The notes under the pieces: generated by a model
What the model was told of the DNA's origin: nothing
Databases searched by the model: none
Seen by the model: the letters and a program-made list of their open reading frames with translations, nothing else
Translations under genes and position numbers: made by a program
Part shown: piece by piece, positions 1 through 9,717 of the stretch
Layout of the letters: the number at the start of each line of letters is the position of its first letter
How positions within the stretch are numbered: the first letter of the stretch is position 1
Assembly (NCBI RefSeq): GCF_039645995.1
Contig: NZ_CP147920.1
Coordinates: forward strand, 1,860,001-1,924,000
Source: Sulfurimonas sp. HSL3-1
GTDB taxonomy: Bacteria; Campylobacterota; Campylobacteria; Campylobacterales; Sulfurimonadaceae
Direction of reading: 5' to 3'
Length of the DNA stretch: 64,000 bases

Positions 1-1
1 C

Positions 2-1231
2 TCCTCCATTCTCTACTTCTATATCCGACAGAACATCTACGACGAGAAACAGCATGAGATGCTGCAGTTCGCCAAGAACATCACCGAGTTCCAATCCCTC
101 TCCGATACGATGAGCAATGACACCGACGCCCTGCTGGGCGTCAGCGTGGAGCTGATCTTCTACGATGCTTCCGGCGACGAACCGCACTTTTTTGACGACA
201 GCAGCAACGGCCGCGACTACCTGGTCCTCCTCTACCCCTTCGAGCAGGCGCAGAAAACCTATCTCAAGGTCTCCAAAGACATCAGCACGATGAAGAAGCT
301 GCTCAAAAAGATCCTGCGTTCGATCTTTATCATCAACGCTATCGGCTTCTTCATCATCGTCCTGTACGCCATCGCCCTCTCCAAGATGCTCACCATCCCC
401 ATCCGGCAGCTCAGCCACCGCCTGGCCAATATGAACGAGCACCTGGTCCGTCCGATCCGCGTCGAGCATCTGCCCGAGGAGTTCGAACCCCTCGGCGTCA
501 CGATCAACCGCCTCCTGGCGCGGATCCAGAACTTCGTCAAGTACCAAAAAGAGCTCTTTATCGGCGCGGCGCATGAGCTCAAAACGCCTCTGGCCGTCAT
601 CAAGCTCAAGAACCAGGTCACCCTGATCAAAAAGCGCTCACCCGAAGAGTATATCGAGGCGATTAAAAAGACCAACGAGACCGTCGACGAGATGAACAAG
701 ATCGTGGCCGACATTCTCAATATCGGCCGCCAGGAGGGTGCGCAGCTCGAAGCACCGGTGCGCCGGGACATCATCGACATGCTCCGGCGCAAAGGGGAGG
801 ATTTTGCGCTGCTGGCCCGGGCCGAGCAGAAAACGCTCGAATACGATCTCCAGCCCGAATCGTATGAAGCGACGATCCAGGAGGGACTGCTCAACCAGAT
901 CCTGCAGAACTTCCTTCAAAACGCCGTTAAATTCACCCCCGAAGGGCGCAAGGTCACCTTCACCAGCCGCGCAGAGGGTGAGGATCTCATTATCCGGGTG
1001 ATCGACGAAGGGTGCGGGATCGACGACAGCGTCGACCTCTTCGCCCCCTTCAAACGCCTTGGGACCAAATCCGGCGTCGGACTGGGACTCTTCCTGGCCA
1101 AAAGCGCCGCCGACGCCATGGGAGCGGAGATCACGCTGCGCAACCGTACCGACGGCGTCGACGGAACGGAGGCGACGCTGGTCCTGCGCGCCAAACTCTG
1201 CTGTCCCCTTCCCCAGCAGAAGAAAAAATAG
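2..1231 (+). CDS. Sensor histidine kinase, 5' truncated by the window edge
   Basis: This is the C-terminal part of a membrane-bound two-component sensor kinase. The frame is open from base 2 through the first Met codon at 59, so the gene starts before the window. The visible part begins with the end of a first membrane helix, then a periplasmic sensor stretch, a second membrane helix (about codons at 314-390), a HAMP-like linker, the HisKA box with AHELKTP (phospho-acceptor His at 572-574), an N box (QNFLQNAVKF) and G boxes (DEGCGIDD, GVGLGLFLAK). Its response regulator, if adjacent, lies outside the window. The signal it senses cannot be read from the sequence. Confidence 0.9.
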   Translation, partial: SSILYFYIRQNIYDEKQHEMLQFAKNITEFQSLSDTMSNDTDALLGVSVELIFYDASGDEPHFFDDSSNGRDYLVLLYPFEQAQKTYLKVSKDISTMKKLLKKILRSIFIINAIGFFIIVLYAIALSKMLTIPIRQLSHRLANMNEHLVRPIRVEHLPEEFEPLGVTINRLLARIQNFVKYQKELFIGAAHELKTPLAVIKLKNQVTLIKKRSPEEYIEAIKKTNETVDEMNKIVADILNIGRQEGAQLEAPVRRDIIDMLRRKGEDFALLARAEQKTLEYDLQPESYEATIQEGLLNQILQNFLQNAVKFTPEGRKVTFTSRAEGEDLIIRVIDEGCGIDDSVDLFAPFKRLGTKSGVGLGLFLAKSAADAMGAEITLRNRTDGVDGTEATLVLRAKLCCPLPQQKKK

Positions 1232-1349
1232 GGCACTATTCCTCCCCCTTTTTATCACGAAATCTAATCTGAATGACACCTTTGCGGCGAATGCTTTGCA
1301 CTTCAAACTCGCCAAAGGTTTCTTCTGCTATAACTCGCAATTAAATTAC

Positions 1350-1365
1350 TGACGCGAGCGCGTCA
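1350..1365. promoter_or_regulatory. 16-bp inverted repeat upstream of the ferredoxin gene
   Basis: The arms TGACGCG and CGCGTCA are perfect and are separated by two bases. The repeat sits downstream of a possible -10 (TATAAC, 1329-1334) and 14 bases before the ferredoxin start, so it could be a repressor operator or a short 5'-UTR hairpin. No regulator is identified. Confidence 0.45.
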
Positions 1366-1379
1366 CAAACGAGGTATGT

Positions 1380-1637
1380 ATGTCCCTGCTGATCAACGAT
1401 GAGTGTATCGCCTGCGATGCCTGTAGAGAAGAGTGCCCGACCGAAGCAATCGAAGAGGGGGATCCGATCTACATCATCGACCCCGACCGCTGTACCGAAT
1501 GTGTCGGTACTTACGATGAACCGGCGTGTATCGCCGTCTGCCCGGTCGACTGTATCGTCCCGGACAAAGACAACGTTGAAACCGTAGCTGAACTGAAATT
1601 CAAACACGACCAGATCATGGCCGAGTACGAGGACTGA
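1380..1637 (+). CDS. 2[4Fe-4S] ferredoxin, YfhL/Alvin type
   Basis: This 85-aa soluble electron carrier has two cysteine clusters. The first is CxxCxxCxxxCP (Cys 9, 12, 15, 19) and the second is CxxC followed by an eight-residue insertion and CxxxCPVDC, the arrangement known from YfhL and the Allochromatium vinosum 2[4Fe-4S] ferredoxin. It is strongly acidic, as expected of a ferredoxin. The start ATG has GAGG five bases upstream. It stands alone between the kinase and a convergent antiporter gene, so its redox partner is unknown. Confidence 0.92.
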   Translation: MSLLINDECIACDACREECPTEAIEEGDPIYIIDPDRCTECVGTYDEPACIAVCPVDCIVPDKDNVETVAELKFKHDQIMAEYED

Positions 1638-1670
1638 TTCCGCTACGCCTTCCTATTTGCGCCGGGCGCC

Positions 1671-2999
1671 CTAGCGCTTGTGCGTCTGCAACGCCGCTGA
1701 CGCGCGTCTGCTCTTCAACACGAAATAGCCCCATAACGTCACCCCGTATCCGAAAATACTCAGCATGACGACCCCCACGGTCACAGACTCGAACAGTGCC
1801 TTATGTGCAAAACTGTCGGGGATCATATGCACGAGGATAATGGATAGCGCCCCCTTCATGCCGCTGAAGGTCAGAATGAACCACCCCTCGAAGCCTACCG
1901 GTTTGATCAGATTGAAACGGTGGCCGAAAAGGGCGAATTTTGCCATGGAGAGTGCACGGATCATCGTCGTCGCGGCGAACATCGCAAGAATCTCGTAACG
2001 GTAATACCACAGCTGTTCATAATCGACGATCTCCGCCAGGGTAAAGAAGATCATCACCGTCGCCAGGTACCCGAACTCCTTCGCCATCTCGAAGATATAC
2101 TCCAGGCGCTGTTCCGTCGTCGCATGGTATCCGCCGAAACGGAGCTGGTGATAGAGCTGCTGCAGCCGGTAGCTCTTCGTTTTTCGCGCGTCGCGTTCAC
2201 CGCTGCGCCGGATGTCGGCGTCGATCCAGGCCTTGGTGGCGATGATCGCGGCGATCAGGGTCAAAATACCGCTCACATGCATCTCCTCGCCCAGCACGTA
2301 GGCGGCATACCCTTCAACAACAAAGATAAAGAACTCCCCGCGTTGATGTTCGACGAGCTTCATCAGCAGGTAGAACCCGAACCCCATCGCGACCCCGAGA
2401 CCGAGACTGACGGCGAAGACCCGTACGGCATCGAACGACGCCGCCACCGGGTCGATCGACCCGCTAAGCATCCACGGCAGCCCGACGAAAAAGAAGGCGA
2501 TGACCGCCGTCGCGTCGTTCCCCAGCGACTCCCCCTCGATCAGCACCTTGAGATCGTGGCTGATCCCCTCAAAGCGCGACAGCACGGACTGGACACTCAC
2601 CGCGTCGGTCGCCATGTTGATCGCGAACAGCGCCACATAGCCTCCCAGGCTCAGCGGCGCGAAGAGTTCCAGCTGATAGAGGCTCGCTCCTGCCGCAATA
2701 GAGAGTGCAACGGCAAAGACCGCCAGGTAGAAGATTTCGAATCCGAATTGCCGGACATCCTTGAAATGCAGATGCAGGGCGTCGCCCATAAAAATGAGCG
2801 GGATACAGAGCAGGATCACCGTATCAAAATGGGCGCGCAGATCGAGCGGGACGGCGGCAGGGAACATCTGGTAGACCAAGTAGGAGCCGATCAGCAGCAA
2901 AAAGACCGACGGGACTTTCAGACGATCCGCCAGCGTATCGGAGACGACGACCACGGCCAGGAGGGTGATCAGCATGATTTCGGGGGCAAATGAGTGCAT
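1671..2999 (-). CDS. Cation:proton antiporter, NhaP/CPA1 type
   Basis: This 442-aa inner-membrane protein is almost entirely hydrophobic helices, about twelve. The motif TDAVSVQ followed by EGESLGNDATA (around residues 132-165) corresponds to the ion-binding/transport signature of NhaP-type Na+(K+)/H+ antiporters. It lacks the long cytoplasmic TrkA-C tail of CvrA-like proteins. AGGA lies six bases before the ATG. It would work in pH and sodium homeostasis; the transported cation cannot be decided by eye. Confidence 0.85.
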   Translation of the reverse strand: MHSFAPEIMLITLLAVVVVSDTLADRLKVPSVFLLLIGSYLVYQMFPAAVPLDLRAHFDTVILLCIPLIFMGDALHLHFKDVRQFGFEIFYLAVFAVALSIAAGASLYQLELFAPLSLGGYVALFAINMATDAVSVQSVLSRFEGISHDLKVLIEGESLGNDATAVIAFFFVGLPWMLSGSIDPVAASFDAVRVFAVSLGLGVAMGFGFYLLMKLVEHQRGEFFIFVVEGYAAYVLGEEMHVSGILTLIAAIIATKAWIDADIRRSGERDARKTKSYRLQQLYHQLRFGGYHATTEQRLEYIFEMAKEFGYLATVMIFFTLAEIVDYEQLWYYRYEILAMFAATTMIRALSMAKFALFGHRFNLIKPVGFEGWFILTFSGMKGALSIILVHMIPDSFAHKALFESVTVGVVMLSIFGYGVTLWGYFVLKSRRASAALQTHKR

Positions 3000-3092
3000 A
3001 AGGCGTCCTGTTTTTCGCCATTATAGCGTGTCGCCTGCCGTCAAATGGGCTCCTGCCTCCCTCCTCTTGGCGGACTCTGAGGCGGAATTTTG

Positions 3093-3098
3093 TATAAT
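3093..3098 (+). promoter_or_regulatory. -10 box for ppx/gppA
   Basis: TATAAT in a T-rich context lies 20 bases before the Ppx/GppA start codon. There is no clear -35, which is common for sigma70 promoters of Campylobacterota. Confidence 0.5.
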
Positions 3099-3118
3099 CC
3101 ACCAAAAAAGGCTCACCT

Positions 3119-4591
3119 ATGGCGAAGCGTACCGCGATCATCGATATCGGGTCCAACTCCGTTCGAATGGTGGTCTTCGAAAAAAGCAGCCGCTTTGCCT
3201 TCTCCCTGCTGCATGAGTCCAAAAGCCGCGTCCGGATCAGCGAAGGGGCCTATGCCGATGAGGGTAACCTCCAGAGTGCCGCCATCGACCGCGCCCTGGA
3301 GGCCCTCGGCGAGTTTCTCAGCATCGCCCGCGCCTACGGTAGCCGCAAACTGCTCTGTGTCGCCACCTCCGCTGTGCGCGACGCCCCCAACCGCGCCCTC
3401 TTCCTCTCACGCGCCCGTAACGAGCTCGGCCTGCAGATCAAAGTGATCGACGGGGAGAAGGAGGCGTATCTCGGCGGGGTCGCTGCGGCCAACCTTCTTC
3501 CAGCCATGAGCGCCCGCACTATCGATATCGGCGGCGGTTCAACGGAATACGCCTGTATCGCCTCCGGGAACGTCCTGCAAAGCGCCTCGCTCAACCTGGG
3601 CACCGTCCGGCTCAAAGAGCTCTTCTGCGACCGGGGTGACCTTGACGGTGCCCGCGCCTATATCGATGCGCAGTTCGCCGCCATGCCGCCGGTGACGAGC
3701 CCTATTGTCATCGGCATCGGCGGCACCTTCCGCGCCCTGGCCCAGATCATCCAGAAAAACCAGGGGCATCCGATGAAGAAGCTGCACGCCTTCACCTTCG
3801 GGGCCGACGCGCTGATGGCACTGGGGAAGAAGATCCTCGCCGCCCCCGACGACAGCGCCCTCAAACAGCTCGGCGTCAAAAAAGAGCGCTACGACGTCAT
3901 CCGCCCCGGCACACTGATCCTGATGCGCTTTTTGCAGCATGTCGGCTGCGAGACCCTCGTCACGAGCGGTGCAGGGGTGCGCGAGGGACTCTACCTCACC
4001 GACCTCCTGCGCCATAACCGCCACCGCTTCCCGGCGGGCTACAACCCCTCTTTACGCTACCTGCTAGACTGCCATACGATCGAAACAACCTTTTCCAACC
4101 AGCTCCCGACCGTCGCCATGCGCCTGTTTGACCTGCTGCAGGCCCCCATGCACCTTCCCGACAAGACCCGGCGGCTCCTCAAGATCGCAGCCCAGCTCGC
4201 CAAAGTCGGCGCGTCGGTCCATTTTTACTCCTACCACAAGAACAGCCAGTACCTGGTCGAAAGCGCCCTGGAGTACGGCTACAGCCACGAAGAGATCATG
4301 ACCGTGGCAGCGCTGGTGCGCTACCACAAAACGCGGAAAATCGCCAAACCCTTTTACAGCGACTATCAGCGGCTGCTCCCGAAGGCGAAGATCCTCAACC
4401 GTCTCAACCTGCTGCTCGCGCTCTCCGACGCCCTGCTGACCCACCGGCCGCGCAACATCGACTTCGAGCTGACGCTCGATGACACGGGTGTCCTGCATGT
4501 CCGAGCCAAAGAGGGCAGCTCCCTCTATCTTGCCAAAGAGCAGATCGCACGGCTGGGCATCGAAAAAGAGCTGACGGTTCAGATCGCGTAG
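3119..4591 (+). CDS. Ppx/GppA family exopolyphosphatase / pppGpp phosphohydrolase
   Basis: This 490-aa cytoplasmic enzyme belongs to the ASKHA-fold Ppx/GppA family, which hydrolyses polyphosphate or pppGpp. The N-terminal phosphate loop IDIGSNSVRM (residues about 8-17) and the second loop DIGGGSTEYA (about 138-147) are intact. A C-terminal HD-like helical domain follows from about residue 300, giving the two-domain length usual for the family. AAAAGG precedes the ATG with an eight-base gap. Sequence alone does not separate polyphosphatase from pppGpp phosphatase activity. Confidence 0.9.
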   Translation: MAKRTAIIDIGSNSVRMVVFEKSSRFAFSLLHESKSRVRISEGAYADEGNLQSAAIDRALEALGEFLSIARAYGSRKLLCVATSAVRDAPNRALFLSRARNELGLQIKVIDGEKEAYLGGVAAANLLPAMSARTIDIGGGSTEYACIASGNVLQSASLNLGTVRLKELFCDRGDLDGARAYIDAQFAAMPPVTSPIVIGIGGTFRALAQIIQKNQGHPMKKLHAFTFGADALMALGKKILAAPDDSALKQLGVKKERYDVIRPGTLILMRFLQHVGCETLVTSGAGVREGLYLTDLLRHNRHRFPAGYNPSLRYLLDCHTIETTFSNQLPTVAMRLFDLLQAPMHLPDKTRRLLKIAAQLAKVGASVHFYSYHKNSQYLVESALEYGYSHEEIMTVAALVRYHKTRKIAKPFYSDYQRLLPKAKILNRLNLLLALSDALLTHRPRNIDFELTLDDTGVLHVRAKEGSSLYLAKEQIARLGIEKELTVQIA

Positions 4592-4638
4592 CAGCGGCGG
4601 CAATGCCGCATGGCGTTTGATGACAGGGAAGGGACAGC

Positions 4639-6882
4639 TTAGAAGCGCTGCCCGATGGTAAATTCGAAGTGGGAGATCCGGTCGTCCGTTTCCGGGTTGA
4701 TCGGGTTGGCGAAGACCAGCTGCAGCGGTCCCATCGGCGAGAACCACTCCAGAGAGACACCGTATCCACCGCGGGAGAACTCCGACAGCGACGAAGTACC
4801 GATCCAGCCCCAGTCCAGGAAGGTCGTCAGGCGCATCTTCGCCTTCGGGGCCAGCGGGAAGCTCAGCTCGGCGTTATGCGAGAAGGTCTGTTTTCCCCCC
4901 AAGCGAACATTGTCGCCGGAAATGGCATTGCGGTAGTACGGCATGGAGTAGGACTCGTAGCCGCGGACCGACCCGAGCCCGCCCATGTAGAACCGCTCCG
5001 CCAGCGGCAGGTAACCCGTATCGCGGGCGAGGTAATAGCGCGCTTTGTAGCGGAAGATCAGGTCAAAGCCGAGCCACTCGTCCAGCCCGTTGTATTTGCT
5101 CAGTTCCGTCCTACTCTTGACATAATTCGCCTGGGCCCCGAGCCCGGCACGCTCGATGCTCTCCGAGATCGCCCACCCACTCCGCGCGACATAGTAGTCA
5201 TCCGTATTGTCGAAGCTCATCGCCACCGAGACGGCGCTCTTGGCATAGCTCTCGAAAAAGCGCTGCTGATCCTGTGCGTAGAGCGACAGGTTCACGTCCC
5301 GGTAGTTGACGTTGGAGTAGGTGTAATTGAGGAACCCGGAGATGTAGCGGCTGAAACGGTGTCCCGTTCCCAGGGAGACCCCGTCGGAGTGGGTCGTATA
5401 GTCGTTGTACTGGAAATCGCTATAGAAAATCGAGAAGTTCCCGCTGAAATCGCTGTCGTTGAGGCGCGGATTGGAGATGTTGAACGAATAGTTGTTCGAA
5501 CGCTGGGAGCGCTCCAGCCGCAGCCCGGTAGTGATCCCGGAGCCGAAAATGTTGCGGTCGTTGACCCCGACACTGAGCATGAACCCGCCGTAACTGCCGT
5601 ACCCGCCTCCAAGCTGGATATTGCCCGTCGGCGCCTCTTTGACCTTGACGACAAGGTCCATGGAGTGGTCATCGACCCGTTTCTCCTCGATGGTGTTGGC
5701 GTCAAAATAACCGGTACGCCCCAGGGCGTTGCGCGAATCTTTCAGATCCGTCAACGAATAGAGGTCACCCGGCCCCAGGTAGAGTTCGCGGCGGACGATG
5801 CGGTCGAGGGTACGGTTGTTCCCCGAGATCACGACGTTGCGGATCCACACCTTTTCGCCCGGAATAATGCGGTAGACGACCTCGAGCGTGCCGTGTTCTT
5901 TGTCCTTGCGCAGGTCGGGAAGCACCCGGACGTAGGCGTAGCCCAGGTCGGCGATCTTCGTCTTGATCCGCTCCGCGTCATCCCGGAAGGTCTTGATATT
6001 GAACGGCTGCTCCGTCTCGAGGGTAATGACGTCGCGCAGGACGGCATCGTCAATGACGTGCGTCTGCTGGTGCAGCTCGATCGCCTTGGTAATGTAGACC
6101 TGCCCCTCGCTGACCTGGTAGCTCATCTCGGCGGTATAGTCGTCGAAATCGATCCGGGTAAAGGGGGCATCGACCTTCGCGTCCATATAACCGTGCTGCA
6201 TATAGGTATCACGGATACGCATCGGGTCGTATTGCAGCTGGTCGAGCATCATCTTCCCGTCGTTGCGACCCCAGAACCATCCCATGAATTGATGCTCTTT
6301 ATTGGCGATGTTTTCATCGAAAACGTCAGGGTCGAGCCCTTCCACGCCGCTGAAGTTCAGCTTTTTAATCAGGATCGTCTCGCCCTCGTTGACGACGAAG
6401 GTGACGGCGACGGAACCGTTATCAAGATGCTCTGTTTCGATCTCGACGACGGAGTCGATCTTCCCCTCCTGCGAGAGGTTGTCGACAATGCGCTTCTTCG
6501 CCGCCTCGAGCTTTTTCGGATCGTAGAGAGTGCCCTTTTTCAGCTGGACGACATCTTTCAGCGTATCCTCGTCCTTCTCTTTCCACCCCTTGAGCTCGAT
6601 GCGCGAAATGACCGGCTTCTCAGTGAAATGAAGGGTCAGAACACCTGCGTCGTACGTCGCGTAGATGTCCGTGAAATATCCCTGCCCGAAAAAGCGCTCG
6701 ATCGTCTTGTCGACCTTCTCCGTCTCCAGCGGCGTCCCCGCCTTCTGCACCAACAGCTGTTCGGCCACCCCCTCGGAGATGTGGACCAGCCCTTCGAATT
6801 GTACTTTTTCAACGGTTTCGGCGGCGAACGCGAGCGTCGCTGCCGTTAAAAACACCGCTATCAGTGCCGACCACTGTTTCAT
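4639..6882 (-). CDS. bamA: BamA outer-membrane protein assembly factor
   Basis: This 747-aa Omp85 protein is the core of the BAM machinery that inserts beta-barrels into the outer membrane. It has a cleavable signal peptide (about residues 1-20, ending AFA), a series of POTRA domains to about residue 410, then a barrel. The barrel carries the diagnostic GGLGSVRGYE loop motif and ends in an aromatic residue (GQRF), the C-terminal beta-signal. AGGG precedes the ATG. It is monocistronic, convergent with ppx/gppA and divergent from tyrA. Confidence 0.95.
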   Translation of the reverse strand: MKQWSALIAVFLTAATLAFAAETVEKVQFEGLVHISEGVAEQLLVQKAGTPLETEKVDKTIERFFGQGYFTDIYATYDAGVLTLHFTEKPVISRIELKGWKEKDEDTLKDVVQLKKGTLYDPKKLEAAKKRIVDNLSQEGKIDSVVEIETEHLDNGSVAVTFVVNEGETILIKKLNFSGVEGLDPDVFDENIANKEHQFMGWFWGRNDGKMMLDQLQYDPMRIRDTYMQHGYMDAKVDAPFTRIDFDDYTAEMSYQVSEGQVYITKAIELHQQTHVIDDAVLRDVITLETEQPFNIKTFRDDAERIKTKIADLGYAYVRVLPDLRKDKEHGTLEVVYRIIPGEKVWIRNVVISGNNRTLDRIVRRELYLGPGDLYSLTDLKDSRNALGRTGYFDANTIEEKRVDDHSMDLVVKVKEAPTGNIQLGGGYGSYGGFMLSVGVNDRNIFGSGITTGLRLERSQRSNNYSFNISNPRLNDSDFSGNFSIFYSDFQYNDYTTHSDGVSLGTGHRFSRYISGFLNYTYSNVNYRDVNLSLYAQDQQRFFESYAKSAVSVAMSFDNTDDYYVARSGWAISESIERAGLGAQANYVKSRTELSKYNGLDEWLGFDLIFRYKARYYLARDTGYLPLAERFYMGGLGSVRGYESYSMPYYRNAISGDNVRLGGKQTFSHNAELSFPLAPKAKMRLTTFLDWGWIGTSSLSEFSRGGYGVSLEWFSPMGPLQLVFANPINPETDDRISHFEFTIGQRF

Positions 6883-7011
6883 CAGAACCCTATATGCATA
6901 TTTTCTTGTTTTTTGGAAACAAGGATTCTACCAGCCCGCAGGTTAATAGGACGTAAAAAGCCCCCTCTAATCCTGCGGGCGCTACAATAAGCGCGACATT
7001 AAGGAGGTGTG

Positions 7012-7845
7012 ATGACACTGGGAATTATCGGACTGGGACTGATGGGTGGCTCGCTGGGAATGGACCTGCGGCAGCTTCCCTTCGTCAATGAGGTGATCGG
7101 ACACGACCACAACGCCTCCCACTGCGACACGGCGCTGGAGCTGGGACTCGTTGACAGGGTCGTCGATTTCGACACCGTCTTGCAGTGCGATACGATCTTC
7201 CTTTCCGTCCCCGTCGACGGCATCATGAGCATCCTGCAGCAGATGCCCGGACGCATCAACGCGGACGCGACCGTCATCGACCTGGGCAGTACCAAAGCCC
7301 GCATCGTCGAGAGCATCCCGGAGAGCATCCGCCACAACGTCATCGCCGCCCACCCCATGACCGGGACCGAGAACTTCGGCCCCCAGGCGGCGGTCTCGGG
7401 ACTTTACAGAGACAAGGTCGTCGTCCTGTGCGACATGGCTGATTCGGGCAAGCCCCAGCAGGAGACGGCCGTCCGGCTCTTCTCGGGCCTGCACATGCGG
7501 CTGCACTACATGCGCGCCCACGACCACGACCGCCACGCCGCGTTTATCAGCCATATGCCCCATGCCATCTCCTACTCCCTGGCCAATACGGTACTGAACC
7601 AGGAGGACAAATACAACATCCTCGCCCTTGCAGCGGGGGGTTTCCGCTCCATGAGCCGCCTGGCGAAGAGTTCGCCCAACATGTGGGAGGATATCTTCCG
7701 GCAGAACAAGGAGCACCTCCTCGAAGCGATCAGCCTCTTCGAAAATGAACTCGACGCCATGAAAAAGGCGATCAAGGAGGAGGCGTGGCAAGAGGTGCAT
7801 GACCGCCTCGAAACGGGCAAGAAGCTGCACGAGATCCTTTTATGA
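7012..7845 (+). CDS. tyrA: Prephenate dehydrogenase
   Basis: This 277-aa enzyme oxidatively decarboxylates prephenate to 4-hydroxyphenylpyruvate in tyrosine synthesis. The N-terminal Rossmann motif GLGLMGGSLG binds NAD(P); the conserved HPMTGTE motif is present near residue 116 and an all-helical dimerisation domain follows. The start at 7012 is preferred over the in-frame GTG at 7009 because AAGGAGG (7001-7007) leaves four bases before the ATG and would overlap the GTG spacing. It overlaps the next gene by four bases (ATGA). Confidence 0.93.
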   Translation: MTLGIIGLGLMGGSLGMDLRQLPFVNEVIGHDHNASHCDTALELGLVDRVVDFDTVLQCDTIFLSVPVDGIMSILQQMPGRINADATVIDLGSTKARIVESIPESIRHNVIAAHPMTGTENFGPQAAVSGLYRDKVVVLCDMADSGKPQQETAVRLFSGLHMRLHYMRAHDHDRHAAFISHMPHAISYSLANTVLNQEDKYNILALAAGGFRSMSRLAKSSPNMWEDIFRQNKEHLLEAISLFENELDAMKKAIKEEAWQEVHDRLETGKKLHEILL

Positions 7846-8441
7846 CCGAAGCGAACACGATTCTCCCGCAGAATCTCCAGGACCTCATCGCCAACCTCTC
7901 CTTCGTGCAGGCCGTGCCGCTGGGGACCCAGCAGGGGATCCCCTTCGTCGCCGTCAAGGTCGCTGACAATAACAGTAAGCTACTGGAGGACAACGCCGTC
8001 ACCTGCGAGTTTAAACCTTCCATCTTCAACGTCGACTATAAGGGGCAGACCATTGCGCTGTGCATTGTGCAGTTCCGCATCAACGGCTCCGACCGCCACA
8101 TCTACACCGCCAGCTACGATCTGCATAACGACAAACAGTACAGCGACTGCCACGACCTGCTCGCCATGACACAGTACGGCCTGCTCGTCGCGACGAACGA
8201 TGTCCACACCTTCTTGCAGTTCGATACGAACTTCGCCGGTACCTTTAACCCGCAGCAGATGATCAAAGAAGCCCGCGCGAGCGCCTCCGATTACGACCCG
8301 CTGCTTTTCAGCGAGGTCTCCTACGGTCTGACGATGCAGGCCGATACGCCTGCACACCTCTGGGAGTACCTGGAGACGATCGCCCCCGCCCTGCACCGCT
8401 GGTACGCCCGGATGCAGCTACAGTCCGAAAAGGTCGAATGA
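7842..8441 (+). CDS. Conserved hypothetical protein in the tyrA operon
   Basis: I do not recognise this 199-aa protein. It has no signal peptide or membrane helix and looks like a soluble alpha/beta protein (alternating hydrophobic strands around residues 30-125, then acidic helices). Its start overlaps the tyrA stop by four bases and its stop overlaps the next start by four bases, so the three genes form a translationally coupled operon. A role in tyrosine metabolism is not shown by this. Confidence 0.8.
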   Translation: MTEANTILPQNLQDLIANLSFVQAVPLGTQQGIPFVAVKVADNNSKLLEDNAVTCEFKPSIFNVDYKGQTIALCIVQFRINGSDRHIYTASYDLHNDKQYSDCHDLLAMTQYGLLVATNDVHTFLQFDTNFAGTFNPQQMIKEARASASDYDPLLFSEVSYGLTMQADTPAHLWEYLETIAPALHRWYARMQLQSEKVE

Positions 8442-9688
8442 ACGCCTTCGATCTCATCGTCGCCGGCAGCGGCGCGGCCGGAATGATGGCCGCCATTGTC
8501 GCGGCCCGGCAGGGCAAGCAGGTACTGCTGCTCGAAAAACTCTCCAAACCCGGCGCCAAGCTCAAAGCCACCGGCGGCGGCCGCTGCAACCTCACCAACA
8601 CCCTCGACAACGCCAGCTTTATGGGCCGTTTCGGCCGTGACGGCCGCTTTATGACCCCGGCGCTGGAGGCCTTCGACCACAAAGCCCTGATCGCTTTTTT
8701 CGGTGAGATCGGCGTCGAGACCCACGCTCCCGACGGTTACAGGGTCTTTCCCGTCACCCACAGCGCGGAGACGATCCTTTCGGCGCTGGAAAAGGAGCTT
8801 CATCGCCTCGGCGTGGAGGTCCGCTGCAACCAGAAGGTCGTTTCCGTCGAACACAACGGCGAGCATGTCACCGGGGTGAAGACGGAGACGGACACCTTCA
8901 ACGCCCCCCATGTCGTGCTCGCCACCGGGGGGCTCGGCTACCCCCAGCTCGGCGCCGAAGGGGACGGCTACGCCCTCTCGCAGCAGGCGGGCCACACCGT
9001 TACCGAGCTCTACCCCGCCATGATGCCGCTGAAAACCAAAGAGACCTGGGTAGAGCACTGCCGCGCCGATACGATCCCCAAGGTCACCATCAAAGTCGAC
9101 CTGAAAAAAGCGAAGAAACTGCGCGCGACCGGGGACCTCATCTTCACCAAGACGGGCATCAGGGGTCCCGCCGTCCTCGATTTCGCCCGCGACGTCACCC
9201 CGTTGCTGGAGCGTTATGGCGAAGTGCCGCTGCTGATCAATATGACGAAAGGGATGAGCGAAGACGAACTGCTCAAGCATTTCAAGGCGTACCAAAACGA
9301 CCATCCCGACGCCGTCACGATCGACCTTGTCATGACCCTGCTGCCCGAGGCCCTCTCGCTGCAGCTCTGCGCCCTCGCCCACGCCGACCCGCAGGCGAAG
9401 TTCAACAAACTGGACGGCAAGGTGCGCGACGCCCTGCTCAAACGCCTCGCCTGGACCCCTCTTACCGTTACCGGCCACGACGGTTTCAAGATGGCGATGA
9501 TCACCCGCGGCGGCGTGTCACTCAAGGAGATCCGTCCCGAAACGATGGAGAGCAAACTACTGGCGGGGCTCTACTTCTGCGGCGAACTGATGAACCTCGA
9601 CGGTCCCTGCGGCGGCTACAACCTGCAGTGGTCCTTCGCCAGCGGCCACCTCGCCGGGCATCTCGGCCATCTCCCCGTTCCGCGGTAA
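8438..9688 (+). CDS. HI0933/YhiN-family FAD-dependent oxidoreductase
   Basis: This 416-aa flavoprotein belongs to the HI0933-like family (YhiN, BaiN). The N-terminal dinucleotide-binding motif GSGAAGMMAA is followed by the family signature GAKLKATGGGRCNLTN (around residues 40-55). Near the C terminus NLDGPCGGYNLQWSFASG contacts FAD in this family. The length is normal. Physiological substrates for most members are unknown. It is the last gene of the tyrA operon. Confidence 0.88.
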   Translation: MNAFDLIVAGSGAAGMMAAIVAARQGKQVLLLEKLSKPGAKLKATGGGRCNLTNTLDNASFMGRFGRDGRFMTPALEAFDHKALIAFFGEIGVETHAPDGYRVFPVTHSAETILSALEKELHRLGVEVRCNQKVVSVEHNGEHVTGVKTETDTFNAPHVVLATGGLGYPQLGAEGDGYALSQQAGHTVTELYPAMMPLKTKETWVEHCRADTIPKVTIKVDLKKAKKLRATGDLIFTKTGIRGPAVLDFARDVTPLLERYGEVPLLINMTKGMSEDELLKHFKAYQNDHPDAVTIDLVMTLLPEALSLQLCALAHADPQAKFNKLDGKVRDALLKRLAWTPLTVTGHDGFKMAMITRGGVSLKEIRPETMESKLLAGLYFCGELMNLDGPCGGYNLQWSFASGHLAGHLGHLPVPR

Positions 9689-9717
9689 CAATACGGAAAT
9701 TTTTGTTGGAGTATAAT

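Noticed and set aside
4669-6849. Long plus-strand open frame (726 codons) opposite bamA
   Set aside because: It is the mirror of bamA codon bias; it lacks a ribosome site and any motif, while bamA is unmistakable on the other strand. The same applies to long antisense frames at 1920-2993, 18171-19919, 26668-29112, 31070-32656, 51583-52944 and 60623-63010.
9628-9717. Extended N terminus for the TrhA-like protein
   Set aside because: The extension overlaps the flavoprotein gene and is Arg/Pro-rich out-of-frame sequence; GTG 9718 has a well-placed GGAG.
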